A DNA stretch of 64,000 bases from Algicella marina. GTDB taxonomy: Bacteria > Pseudomonadota > Alphaproteobacteria > Rhodobacterales > Rhodobacteraceae. A program made the position numbers and the translations under genes. The notes beneath the pieces were generated by a model. The model worked only from the letters and a program-made list of their open reading frames with translations. It was not told the origin of the DNA and ran no database searches. The DNA is taken from positions 1,813,501 to 1,877,500 of the forward strand of contig NZ_CP046620.1 in NCBI RefSeq assembly GCF_009931615.1. The letters are read 5' to 3'. Shown in pieces: positions 23,935 to 32,250 of the stretch; within the stretch, counting starts at the first letter, position 1, and each line of letters begins with the position of its first letter.

Positions 23935-24453
23935 ATGACAAGCGCTGCTGGTTCAGAATCCGAACTGCCGACGAGTGCTGTGGGTTTTGATACGCACGAT
24001 CACTCCGGTTGCATTAGCGATGCTATCACGTCGGCCGAGGATTTGTGTGCCCGCGAAGGCTTGCGTTTCACCCCTGTTCGCCGCAGGACTTTGGAACTTC
24101 TGCTTGAGGAACATCGTGCCGTTGGCGCCTATGAAATGCTGGAGTTGCTGAAGGCATCCGGTTTCGGCTCCCAACCCCCTGTCGCCTATCGGGCACTCGA
24201 ATTCCTTGTCGCCAACGGTTTTGCCCACAAGATCGAATCTCTGAATGCATTTATTGCCTGCGCTCACCCGGGTGCGAGCCATTCGCCGGCATTCATGATC
24301 TGCCGGAAATGCCAATCGGTGGCAGAGGCCCGAACTTCCGCCACGAGAGGGGCGCTTGGAGACGCGGCCAGAGACACAGGTTTCGAGATTGAGCGTACGG
24401 TTGTCGAAGCTGAAGGCGTGTGCCCGACCTGCCTGGAAAAGTCACCGGCATGA
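23935..24453 (+). CDS. zur: Zinc uptake regulator Zur (Fur family)
   Basis: A 172-aa zinc-sensing repressor. A winged helix covers about residues 35-105 (LRFTPVRRRTLELLLEEHRA, PPVAYRALEFLVANGFAHKI) and a dimerisation/metal domain follows. CRKCQSV and VCPTCLE provide the two CxxC structural zinc pairs, and CAHPGASHSPAF a regulatory His/Cys site. An N-terminal HDHSGC segment is a common Zur extension. It overlaps znuC by four bases (ATGA), so the repressor and transporter are co-expressed and presumably autoregulated from the znuA-zur intergenic region. Confidence 0.92.
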   Translation: MTSAAGSESELPTSAVGFDTHDHSGCISDAITSAEDLCAREGLRFTPVRRRTLELLLEEHRAVGAYEMLELLKASGFGSQPPVAYRALEFLVANGFAHKIESLNAFIACAHPGASHSPAFMICRKCQSVAEARTSATRGALGDAARDTGFEIERTVVEAEGVCPTCLEKSPA

Positions 24454-25232
24454 GCCTTGTTACACTGGAGAACCTGAGTGTCGGTTACGGCGCAAATGAA
24501 GTGCTGCGCGGAGTGTCCCTGACAATTGAACCGGGCGAAATAGTCACCGTGGTGGGGCCGAACGGATCCGGAAAGACAACTCTGTTGCGAACCCTGATCG
24601 GCGCCGTGACGCCAACGTCGGGCCATGTCCGCAAATCCTCTGGCCTGAAGATCGGATACGTGCCGCAAAAGCTCCATATCGACCCGACCTTGCCGATCAC
24701 GGTAGAACGTTTCTTGCGTTTGCCTGGCGGCATCGCCCGCGCACGCTGTATTGAAGCGCTGGAGCAGGCCGGCGTGGCCGATCTGTCGAGGTTGCAGATG
24801 TCGGCACTGTCGGGCGGGCAGTTCCAGCGGATAATGCTGGCGCGCGCCCTGATCAGCCAACCGAACCTGTTGCTTCTGGACGAGGCGACACAAGGTCTGG
24901 ATCAGCCCGGTTCGGCCAGTTTCTATCTTCAGATCGAGGAAGTCCGGAGAGCGACCGGATGCGCGGTGCTGATGATCAGCCATGAACTGCACGTTGTGAT
25001 GAGCGCCTCGGATCGGGTGATCTGCCTCAACGGCCATGTTTGCTGTGAAGGTACGCCGGAGATCGTCTCCGCCGCCCCAGAATACCGCGCCCTTTTCGGG
25101 ACGGGCACGGGGGGCGCATTGGCGCTCTACAGACATGAACACGACCATGCACATGATGAAAATTGCGATCATGGCTTCGATCACGAACATTCGCAGATGC
25201 AAGCAGAATCGCGGACAGGGGTAGCTCAGTAA
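24450..25232 (+). CDS. znuC: Zinc ABC transporter ATPase
   Basis: The nucleotide-binding subunit that powers ZnuB. Walker A GPNGSGKTT, signature LSGGQFQRIMLARAL, Walker B LLLLDEATQGLD, H-loop ISHELHV. 260 aa. The start is the ATG overlapping the zur stop. Odd feature: the last 30 residues form a His/Asp-rich tail (HEHDHAHDENCDHGFDHEH) that may bind zinc in the cytosol. It shares a one-base TAATG junction with znuB. Confidence 0.94.
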   Translation: MSLVTLENLSVGYGANEVLRGVSLTIEPGEIVTVVGPNGSGKTTLLRTLIGAVTPTSGHVRKSSGLKIGYVPQKLHIDPTLPITVERFLRLPGGIARARCIEALEQAGVADLSRLQMSALSGGQFQRIMLARALISQPNLLLLDEATQGLDQPGSASFYLQIEEVRRATGCAVLMISHELHVVMSASDRVICLNGHVCCEGTPEIVSAAPEYRALFGTGTGGALALYRHEHDHAHDENCDHGFDHEHSQMQAESRTGVAQ

Positions 25233-26023
25233 TGCTGGATGATTTCATGACCCGCGCGGCCCTCGCCGGTATTGGTGTGGCCATAGCCGCCGCTCCACTG
25301 GGCAGTTTCGTCGTCTGGCGGCGGATGGCCTATTTCGGCGATGCCACGGCGCACGCGGCGATCCTCGGGGTCGCTCTGTCGCTGGCCCTGAACGTCTCCA
25401 TCTTCGCCGGCGCTATGACAGTTGCGCTTGTCATGGCGTTCCTTGTGACACTGCTGACCGGACGCGGTTTTGCGATGGATACCCTGCTTGGCGTGCTTGC
25501 GCATTCTGCATTGGCGTTCGGACTGGTTGCCGTCTCGTTCCTCTCGGGTGTGCGCATCGATCTCATGGCATATCTCTTTGGCGACATCCTTTCCGTTTCG
25601 CGGGTCGACCTGGCCGTAATCTGGTGCGGTGCGCTGCTGGTTGTCGGCCTGATCGGCTGGCGCTGGTCGGCATTGCTGACCTCTACTCTCAGTGAAGAAT
25701 TGGCCTATGCCGGAGGGATCAATCCAAAGCGGGAGCAGCTCATACTTACTCTGGCACTGGCGATTACGGTTGCGGTGGCCATCAAGGTGGTCGGCGTGCT
25801 GTTGATCGCCGCCATGCTGATCATTCCGGCTGCCGCGGCCCGTCCCCTCTGCAGGACGCCCGAACAGATGGCGGTGGCCGCAGGGATCATTGGATGCGGA
25901 TCGGCAGTGGTGGGTTTGCAGGCAGCTTACGCGCTCGACACCCCGGCGGGGCCGAGCATTGTTTGTGTTGCGGCGGTCGCATTCCTCCTGGCCAGCGCGT
26001 TCAGAACCGTTCGCTCGACCTGA
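25232..26023 (+). CDS. znuB: Zinc ABC transporter permease
   Basis: An inner-membrane permease of 263 aa with about eight hydrophobic segments, ABC-3 (ZnuB/MntB) family. Typical blocks are SFVVWRRMAYFGDATAHAAI near the N-terminus and VAIKVVGVLLIAAMLIIPAA near the C-terminus. I start at the ATG at 25232 (MLDDFMTRAALAG), overlapping the znuC stop; the longer frame is inside znuC. It ends the zur-znuC-znuB operon and converges with the bat-like operon. No strong terminator is seen in the 120-base gap. Confidence 0.93.
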   Translation: MLDDFMTRAALAGIGVAIAAAPLGSFVVWRRMAYFGDATAHAAILGVALSLALNVSIFAGAMTVALVMAFLVTLLTGRGFAMDTLLGVLAHSALAFGLVAVSFLSGVRIDLMAYLFGDILSVSRVDLAVIWCGALLVVGLIGWRWSALLTSTLSEELAYAGGINPKREQLILTLALAITVAVAIKVVGVLLIAAMLIIPAAAARPLCRTPEQMAVAAGIIGCGSAVVGLQAAYALDTPAGPSIVCVAAVAFLLASAFRTVRST

Positions 26024-26143
26024 CCGTTTTGGAGGCGGTGTTCGATAGCGCTTGTTGCTGAGGTCTTTGCCATGCGACGTCCGTCGCGATCAAGCACGCG
26101 CCGACTTCGGTGTTTGAGCGTCGAACCGGAACTCTCGACTCAA

Positions 26144-27370
26144 TCAGGCAGCAATCCCCGATGAGCGGGAACCGGCGACATTCTCGCTTGAATAAACGTG
26201 GCGACGGACCTCCCGGAATACGACCCGCAAGTCGACAGACTCGTGAAACTCTTTGCCTCCGAAGAGCATGGCGTCAACCGGTTGCAAAACAGGATGGACC
26301 TCGAAGGGGCGAGTCCCTGAGCGTGTTCGAATGAGCGATTGCGCAAGCGCCCGGAAGCGGACCGCATCGCCATCGTCGGCATGGCGACGTAGTCGGCGCA
26401 ACTTCTGCCTCGTCTGGAACTTTCTGCGCAGGCGCCCAAGAACAACCGGAAAACCTGTGCGTCCCTTCAGAGTTGGGGTCAAACCCAAAATGAGCGTTAG
26501 GACAAATGTGGCCAAGAGGGGCCAATCGACACCAAGATCTTTACGCCAGCCCGAAGCTGCGTTGTCCGAAAAGCTGGCGTAACCTATAGGCGCGGCAGGG
26601 ATCGTTGCTGTGCGACTTTCGCGAATGGACGTGTCGAAATACGGAATCGTTACCGGAGGGATGACACCCGGTTCGCCGGTGATCGGACGGAGACGCCATG
26701 TCCAGACCAGAGTCGTGACCGGCCCTTGGGAGGTGACCTGAAAGTTCTGTTCCGCCGGCGGGGCGAAAGTGATCAGCCAAGGCTCGCGGAGCGGCGGTTG
26801 CTGAGGCATCATTTCCGGCGTGGCACCGAGCGCGCGCAGCACGACCCTGCGTTCGACGTTCTGACCATCTTCGAGTTTTCCGGCATCCGTTTCCCAAGTG
26901 TCGGACAGTTCCAGCGCGCGGACCGGAAACCATTTCTCACCTGCATTCACGGGTTTTTCGCCAACTTCGATTTTTACCGGCGCAGACCTCACAAGGACCG
27001 TTTCCCGTTGTCCCTCTGCGTCGAGGACCTGGAGTTCATGGACGATCGGCAATATTTCAAGCGTTCCGGCGCGCTTGGGATAGAACGCGATGCGCCGCTC
27101 AAACACGCGGGCCGTTCGACCGTCGACCTGCTGATCGGTCCAGTCATCCTGTCCGAGCCGCGTCCAGTCGAAATCAGTCATGCTGCGCAATTTCAATTCC
27201 TCGTTGGTGATGGTCTCCCGATAGACACCACGGATGGTGGCGAGGATCATTTCGCTTTCCAGCGGAGCCTCCGCACGCGGATCGAGCACCAGTTCGAGAT
27301 GCAGCGTATCCCGATCCTGAGCGGCAAGAGGTCCGGCCAGAGCGAACAGCAACGCCAGCAGTCTTACCAT
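26144..27370 (-). CDS. BatD-like membrane-anchored protein
   Basis: The last gene of the MoxR/VWA operon. A 408-aa protein with signal peptide (MVRLLALLFALAGPLAAQ), a large periplasmic region of beta-sandwich type (Tyr/Trp-rich, for example YRETITNEELKLRSMTDFDW, and KWFPVRALELSDTWETDAGK) and one transmembrane helix at about 280-300 (WPLLATFVLTLILGLTP), then a basic cytosolic tail. This matches the BatD (oxygen tolerance) family arrangement, with weak sequence signatures. It overlaps the preceding TPR-like gene by seven bases. It presumably forms a membrane complex with the VWA proteins. Confidence 0.72.
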   Translation of the reverse strand: MVRLLALLFALAGPLAAQDRDTLHLELVLDPRAEAPLESEMILATIRGVYRETITNEELKLRSMTDFDWTRLGQDDWTDQQVDGRTARVFERRIAFYPKRAGTLEILPIVHELQVLDAEGQRETVLVRSAPVKIEVGEKPVNAGEKWFPVRALELSDTWETDAGKLEDGQNVERRVVLRALGATPEMMPQQPPLREPWLITFAPPAEQNFQVTSQGPVTTLVWTWRLRPITGEPGVIPPVTIPYFDTSIRESRTATIPAAPIGYASFSDNAASGWRKDLGVDWPLLATFVLTLILGLTPTLKGRTGFPVVLGRLRRKFQTRQKLRRLRRHADDGDAVRFRALAQSLIRTRSGTRPFEVHPVLQPVDAMLFGGKEFHESVDLRVVFREVRRHVYSSENVAGSRSSGIAA

Positions 27371-28017
27371 CGGCTCGGCTCCTCACGATGCGCTTCGCCT
27401 TCCTTGCGCCGTCGTTCCATTTCGGCGGCAAGTCGGCTCTTGAAGTATTCGCCCGGCGCATCGACCAGTGAGTCGAGCCAGCCAGCATCCGCCGCCGCCG
27501 TGCGCTCCCCTGTCACCGAGCGCTTGATGCTTGCACGCACGGGGTCGCGCTGCGCTGCCTGAATCGGCAGCGATGGGTCGTCCGGGTCGAAGTCGGCTGT
27601 GCCGACTCCGGACTGAGAAAGAACAGTTTCTATCCGCCCGTGGCCGCGCGCCTCACCAACCACCGGCTCTACCAGAGTAAGCACGATTTCGCGGTTGTGC
27701 CTGGCGTCGGCGTCGTACTGGTCGGCGAACAGAACGGCATCGAAGTAGGCAACCGAAAGGCTGTAGTCACCGGTCGTTGCCAGCGTCAGTCCCCGATCAA
27801 AAGTGGCGCTGCGACCAATCTCGGCAAACACGGCATCTGCCTCGGCATAGCGTCCGGCCTCGTAGAGCGCCGCGCCTCGTGCGCCGGGGTTTGCGATGAA
27901 TGGCAACGCAAATTGTGGAAATCCGGCGCGCCAGACCAGCTTGGCCCATGCTTCGGGGCCAGCCGCGACAGCACAGAGCATGGCAGCCGTGAGAACAGCG
28001 AGAGACACGCGGCTCAT
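27364..28017 (-). CDS. TPR-containing MxaK/BatE-like protein
   Basis: A 217-aa protein with an N-terminal signal or anchor (MSRVSLAVLTAAMLCAVAAG). A TPR-like helical repeat follows (GARGAALYEAGRYAEADAVF, then GLTLATTGDYSLSVAYFDAV and YDADARHNREIVLTL). The charged C-terminal tail ends EEPSRW. Position between a VWA gene and batD equals MxaK in mxa clusters and BatC/BatE in bat clusters. The function is inferred as scaffold in the VWA complex. It overlaps both neighbours. Confidence 0.65.
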   Translation of the reverse strand: MSRVSLAVLTAAMLCAVAAGPEAWAKLVWRAGFPQFALPFIANPGARGAALYEAGRYAEADAVFAEIGRSATFDRGLTLATTGDYSLSVAYFDAVLFADQYDADARHNREIVLTLVEPVVGEARGHGRIETVLSQSGVGTADFDPDDPSLPIQAAQRDPVRASIKRSVTGERTAAADAGWLDSLVDAPGEYFKSRLAAEMERRRKEGEAHREEPSRW

Positions 28018-28949
28018 AATGGCCGCCTACGCCGAAACAGTAATGCAAGCGGCAAGAGTGCAAGGCCCACAAACCAGCGCCCCTGATCCCTGTACCGCAG
28101 GTTGCGGCTTGCGGCGTCCGTGGCGACAGCGCCTCGTCTGGCGGTCAGGATTGAGTCCAACTCTCTGATGTCGCTTGCATCAACGAGGATGCCGCCCCCA
28201 GCAGCCGTGATGGCGACCAGCCCTTCACGGTGGGCAGGCGGCATTCCATAGGGCGGAGCATCGGGTGAAACGAATACTGCCGAGATGCGCGTTCCTGCTG
28301 CGGCCATCTGGCGGGCGCGATCCACTGCCTCCGGGCCAACCCCTCCGCCATCGGAGACCAGCACGACATCAGGACGTGCAGCGGACGCATCAGTAAGCGT
28401 CTGTTGCGCCATATCGAGCGCACGATCGGGCCGGCTGCCCTGCACAGGCATCGTTTGGGCGTCTGCGACTGCAATGACAGTTTGCAATACGGACGGGTCG
28501 TCGGTGGGCACGCTGACTAGAAAACTCTCAGCTGAATAGACTCCAAGCGCCAGCGGCCGAGTGCCGTGTCGGTCGATCAGACGCGAGACGGCAGCCTGAG
28601 CGTCGTCGAAGCCGCCGCCTTCGGTGACAGAAGGGGAAAGATCGAGCAGTATCATAATGGCGTCGAGATTGCGTAGGGTCGGCGCATCGGGATCACGTGT
28701 GGCAGGTCCCGCAAGACCAAAGGCAACAAGCGCTGCCGCCAGCGCGAGCAACCACGGTCCGGGATCGTTACGCGCCTCGGTCACCTGGCCGAGCTTGCGC
28801 AGGGCGTTCAGGAGATCGGGGTCAATCACCCGGTGCCATCGGGCGAGGCCGCTTGACGTGAAGGCTATCAGGCCGCCAGTCAGCAGTGCCAGCGGAACGC
28901 CGATCAGCCAGATCGGGCGAAGCAGTTCGATATCCAGGACGTACATCAT
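28014..28949 (-). CDS. VWA-domain membrane protein (BatB/MxaL-like)
   Basis: About 311 aa. Two N-terminal transmembrane segments (about residues 10-32 and 62-80), a von Willebrand factor A domain facing the periplasm (about 95-285) and a C-terminal helix ending FRRRRPL. The metal-ion-dependent adhesion site reads DLSPSVTEGG, keeping the DxSxS pattern. The ATG at 28949 (or the next ATG at 28946) overlaps the stop of the upstream VWA gene; the longer frame lies inside that gene. In mxa/bat clusters paired VWA proteins of this type assist assembly of a periplasmic or membrane enzyme with MoxR. Confidence 0.78.
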   Translation of the reverse strand: MMYVLDIELLRPIWLIGVPLALLTGGLIAFTSSGLARWHRVIDPDLLNALRKLGQVTEARNDPGPWLLALAAALVAFGLAGPATRDPDAPTLRNLDAIMILLDLSPSVTEGGGFDDAQAAVSRLIDRHGTRPLALGVYSAESFLVSVPTDDPSVLQTVIAVADAQTMPVQGSRPDRALDMAQQTLTDASAARPDVVLVSDGGGVGPEAVDRARQMAAAGTRISAVFVSPDAPPYGMPPAHREGLVAITAAGGGILVDASDIRELDSILTARRGAVATDAASRNLRYRDQGRWFVGLALLPLALLFRRRRPL

Positions 28950-29905
28950 TTCGTGGCCTCTCTCCCTTGCAAAGCGAGCAATGCGGCTATGAGTGCAAAT
29001 CCGACGCCGGCCAGCCAAGGCCAGTAATTGTGCCAGGCGCGGATCGGTGGCGCATCGGCGAGACTCGGTTCCAACCGGTCGATGGCATCCGTTACGGCCA
29101 TCAAGTCGTCGGTCGTCCTCACGCGGAACGTTTCGCCATCCGCGACATGAGCGATGCGGCGCAAAGTCTCGCTGTCGACCGCATCCCGTGCGCCCGGGAC
29201 AGTTTCCAGATCGGCCGGACCAAGCGCGATGGTGTATATCTTCACGCCGAGGGTTTCGGCTGTGACCGCCGCTGCGACGGGATCGACAGCGCCCGTGGTG
29301 TCCTGCCCGTCGGACAAGAGCACGATAACACGGCTTTCGGCATCACGTTCGCGCAGCCGCCGGATTGCCAAACCCAAACCATCGGCAATGGCGGTGGCTT
29401 TTCCCGAAACGCCAATCTGCGCGGTTTCGATTACCTGTGCAACAGCGGTAACATCGTGTGTCAGCGCCGCGGCCACATAGGCCCGATCACCAAAAACAAC
29501 CAGCCCGACGCGGTCACCCGCGCGCCCTCGCACGAAGCGTGACCCGACGCTTTGAACAGCCGCAAGGCGCGACACCTGCGCTCCGTCGAGATCGAAGTCC
29601 TCACGCTCCATGGAGCCGGAAAGATCCAGAACCAGCATGATGTCTCGACCGGAGGCCGGCACAACGCTGAGGGTGCGTTCCTCCCGCGGCCCGGTCAGTG
29701 CCGCGACCAAGGCGACCCAAGCCATGAACAGTACGATCCCCCGGGCGTGACGCCGGGACGGGGCGGTGTCTCTCGGCAGGAAGGCCGCCGCAATGGCCGG
29801 AGGCAGCACCACTGCCCCCGCCGCCTCCTTTGTTTCCGGGAGGAGGCGATACAGCAGAAACGGCAGGGGCAGCAGCAGTGCCGCCCAAGGGGCTGCGAAA
29901 CTCAT
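28946..29905 (-). CDS. VWA-domain membrane protein (BatA/MxaC-like)
   Basis: A 319-aa protein with an N-terminal hydrophobic pair (MSFAAPWAALLLPLPFLLYR and HARGIVLFMAWVALVAAL), a VWA domain with an intact MIDAS (LVLDLSGSMEREDF, and later VIVLLSDGQDTTG), and a C-terminal transmembrane helix (WPWLAGVGFALIAALLAL). This is the canonical Bat/Mxa VWA topology. It is coupled by short overlaps to DUF4381 before it and to the second VWA gene after it. Confidence 0.85.
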   Translation of the reverse strand: MSFAAPWAALLLPLPFLLYRLLPETKEAAGAVVLPPAIAAAFLPRDTAPSRRHARGIVLFMAWVALVAALTGPREERTLSVVPASGRDIMLVLDLSGSMEREDFDLDGAQVSRLAAVQSVGSRFVRGRAGDRVGLVVFGDRAYVAAALTHDVTAVAQVIETAQIGVSGKATAIADGLGLAIRRLRERDAESRVIVLLSDGQDTTGAVDPVAAAVTAETLGVKIYTIALGPADLETVPGARDAVDSETLRRIAHVADGETFRVRTTDDLMAVTDAIDRLEPSLADAPPIRAWHNYWPWLAGVGFALIAALLALQGREATK

Positions 29906-30273
29906 CTGCGCAGTCCTTTCCTTGCGGTCGCCACGACGGCGGCCTCAACCTTCGCTGGGTCGAGGGCCGCATTCGGATTGTAAAGCGCCTCGTCCAACCC
30001 ATCTGGAGCAGTGCCACCTTTTTCCCGCAGTAGCGCGGCAAGGCCGGTGATCCGAGCCTGCTTCTCAAGGCCAGCGAGTCTTTCGATTGCGCTGCGAGCC
30101 TCTACAAGTGGGTTGTTCCGGCGCACCGTGACCAGCCGCAGCAGCGAAGAGATCAGCAATGCTGCAATCAGGCCGAGTGCGCAGGCCGCCAACGCATCCT
30201 GTATTCCAAACCGGGCGAAACTCTCCGGAATGCGGACGTGGGCGAGACGGGCGGCAAGTTCCTCTGGGGTCAT
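29902..30273 (-). CDS. DUF4381 family membrane protein
   Basis: A 123-aa protein with one transmembrane helix (about residues 28-46, LAACALGLIAALLISSLLRL) followed by a cytosolic helical region. PESFARFGIQDALAACALG fits DUF4381, which sits between DUF58 and VWA genes in MoxR clusters. It overlaps both neighbours by four bases. The role is unknown, presumably bridging the DUF58 and VWA proteins. Confidence 0.72.
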   Translation of the reverse strand: MTPEELAARLAHVRIPESFARFGIQDALAACALGLIAALLISSLLRLVTVRRNNPLVEARSAIERLAGLEKQARITGLAALLREKGGTAPDGLDEALYNPNAALDPAKVEAAVVATARKGLRR

Positions 30274-31115
30274 GCCGCACTCACGACAAACGGATCCGCC
30301 GCGGGTACAATGCGAGTGGGAATGCCGTTCAGTGATAGAAGATCAGCGGATGCCGAAGGGCCGAAACGGCCCTTGGCGATGCGCGAACCGATCCGGGCGG
30401 AAAAGCTCCCGCGCGGCGGCGCTGCCTCGACGGCGTCCTGCACCAGCAGCACCTCCAGCGGACACTTCCGCATCAGAGCCGCTGCGGCCGGGCCGAAATC
30501 CGGCCCTGGTTCATCGAGGCCCGTCGCCAAGCGTACCGCGGTGCCCGGCGCGATCCGTTCGATAATTACATCAAGCAGTGCCGCGGCGCTGTCATGCTCA
30601 GTCTGAAAATCGGCCAAGGCTGAAGTGTGCGCGCGCACCAAGACTTCGGCCACACGCAGCATCGCCGTCTCTCGAGCACGCGGGGCAAGATAATCCACCT
30701 GACGGTTGCCGACAATCATGATGCCAACGCGCCCTCCGGCAAGCACCGCACGCCATCCTTCCAGCGCCAAAGCCTCTGCTGCGGCGACGGATCTGAAGCG
30801 GCCGCGCGTACCCCAAAGCATCGGTCCGCGAAAATCGGCGACAAGCATCAAAGTCCGTTCGACCTCCTCGTGACGACTGCGTACCTGCGGCCTGCCACTT
30901 CGCGCCGTAGCCGCCGGATCGATGCGCCGAAGGTCATCGCCTTCCTGAAACGGGCGGAGATCAAAAAGATCGCCGCCATCGCCACGACGCGGCCCGGACA
31001 GACCGCCGGCAAGCCCGTGGGAAAGGCCGGGAACGCCTTCCGCGACAACGTGGTCGGCAAGTGAAACGAGACGGTCGAGAGAAACTTCCGCCCCTGTTGT
31101 CCGAGGCAGGCTCAC
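30270..31115 (-). CDS. DUF58 (MxaS-like) protein
   Basis: A 281-aa cytosolic protein. The defining DUF58 block is near residues 40-85: GGDLFDLRPFQEGDDLRRID followed by ATARSGRPQVRSRHEEVER. The remainder resembles a degenerate VWA fold (LMLVADFRGPML). It corresponds to MxaS of methanol-oxidation clusters. It is coupled to moxR upstream and DUF4381 downstream by ATGA-type overlaps. Confidence 0.85.
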   Translation of the reverse strand: MSLPRTTGAEVSLDRLVSLADHVVAEGVPGLSHGLAGGLSGPRRGDGGDLFDLRPFQEGDDLRRIDPAATARSGRPQVRSRHEEVERTLMLVADFRGPMLWGTRGRFRSVAAAEALALEGWRAVLAGGRVGIMIVGNRQVDYLAPRARETAMLRVAEVLVRAHTSALADFQTEHDSAAALLDVIIERIAPGTAVRLATGLDEPGPDFGPAAAALMRKCPLEVLLVQDAVEAAPPRGSFSARIGSRIAKGRFGPSASADLLSLNGIPTRIVPAADPFVVSAA

Positions 31116-32095
31116 AACGCTTCCACGCCCGAAAGGATGTCAGCGAAGATCGTGCGGGCGGTTTCACCCGCGGCCTGTGCCCGCCATGTCGGCGCCATGC
31201 GATGGCACAGCACGTCAGGCGCCAACGCCGCCACGTCTTCGGGCACGGCGTAGTCGCGCCCGTGCAACCATGCGCGGGCGCGCGCAGTCGCAGCCAGCGC
31301 AAGTGTGCCGCGCGGACTGACCGCGTGACGGATCCTGTCTGTCACATCCAACCCTTCGGTGCCGCGTCGCGTCGCCATGACAAGTTCGACCATGTATTTT
31401 TTGAGCGCGGGCGAGAGGTGAACCTGCAGCACCTGCTCCTTCATCTCGGCGAGCGAAGCGTGATCCAACGCATGGGCCTCCGGTGAGAAATGCGTGCGTA
31501 ATTCGCTCTCTACCAGATCAAGGATCTCCATCTCTGCCGCTTCGTCCGGCAGATCCAGAACGACATGGATCAGGAAACGGTCGAGCTGGGCTTCGGGCAG
31601 AGGAAAGGTGCCCTCCTGTTCAAGTGGGTTCTGGGTCGCAACCACCATGAACGGTTCAGGAAGGCCGCGTGTTTCACCCCCAGCCGTAACCTGGCCCTCG
31701 CCCATTGCCTCGAGCAGGGCTGACTGTACCTTTGGTGGAGCGCGGTTGATTTCATCCACGAGAACGAGGTTGTGAAAAACAGGGCCTGGCAGAAAGTCCA
31801 TTACACCGCTGTCCTGCCGGTAGACCTGCGTTCCCGTGACGTCGGATGGCATCAGATCGGGCGTGCACTGGATGCGCGCAAAACTGCCCTCGACGCCGTC
31901 AGCAAGCCGCCGGACCGAGCGTGTCTTGGCAAGACCCGGCGCCCCTTCTATGAGCACGTGTCCACCCGTCAGAAGTGCGATCATCAGCCGCTCGACAAGT
32001 GCCTTGTGACCGACAAGACCCGCCTCCATCCGGGACGCCAGCGCCATTGCGGTGGCCGCGCAATTGTCGGCCGCCTTCATTGCGATATCTTCCAT
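31112..32095 (-). CDS. moxR: MoxR-type AAA+ ATPase
   Basis: The first gene of the seven-gene operon: a 327-aa chaperone-like AAA+ ATPase. Walker A EGAPGLAKT, Walker B LVLVDEINRAPPK, sensor-1 ATQNPLEQEGTFPLPEAQLD, C-terminal lid domain. MoxR proteins remodel or load metal into partner enzymes together with VWA proteins. The ATG at 32095 has GAGGAGAG five bases upstream; the frame to 32281 extends into the divergent promoter region and is rejected. Divergent from the sensor kinase gene, with palindromes between. Confidence 0.9.
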   Translation of the reverse strand: MEDIAMKAADNCAATAMALASRMEAGLVGHKALVERLMIALLTGGHVLIEGAPGLAKTRSVRRLADGVEGSFARIQCTPDLMPSDVTGTQVYRQDSGVMDFLPGPVFHNLVLVDEINRAPPKVQSALLEAMGEGQVTAGGETRGLPEPFMVVATQNPLEQEGTFPLPEAQLDRFLIHVVLDLPDEAAEMEILDLVESELRTHFSPEAHALDHASLAEMKEQVLQVHLSPALKKYMVELVMATRRGTEGLDVTDRIRHAVSPRGTLALAATARARAWLHGRDYAVPEDVAALAPDVLCHRMAPTWRAQAAGETARTIFADILSGVEAL

Positions 32096-32177
32096 CCCGC
32101 TCTCCTCTTCGTCTGAAGGCCACAGAACCACGGCCCGCGGACAACTTGAAAGAACAGAAACGGGTTTCAGCGTATGT

Positions 32178-32215
32178 CGGGCAATTTGCCCGAGACAAGA
32201 CGACCCAATTGCCCG
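32178..32215. promoter_or_regulatory. Palindromic operator candidate between moxR and the sensor kinase gene
   Basis: CGGGCAATTTGCCCG (32178-32192) is a perfect 7+7 inverted repeat, followed two helical turns later by a half-site AATTGCCCG (32207-32215). The location in the divergent promoter makes the LuxR-type regulator encoded alongside a natural candidate binder. Confidence 0.5.
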
Positions 32216-32250
32216 ATCTTGGCGGGCATCATGTTCCGGGAGGAAGAGAT

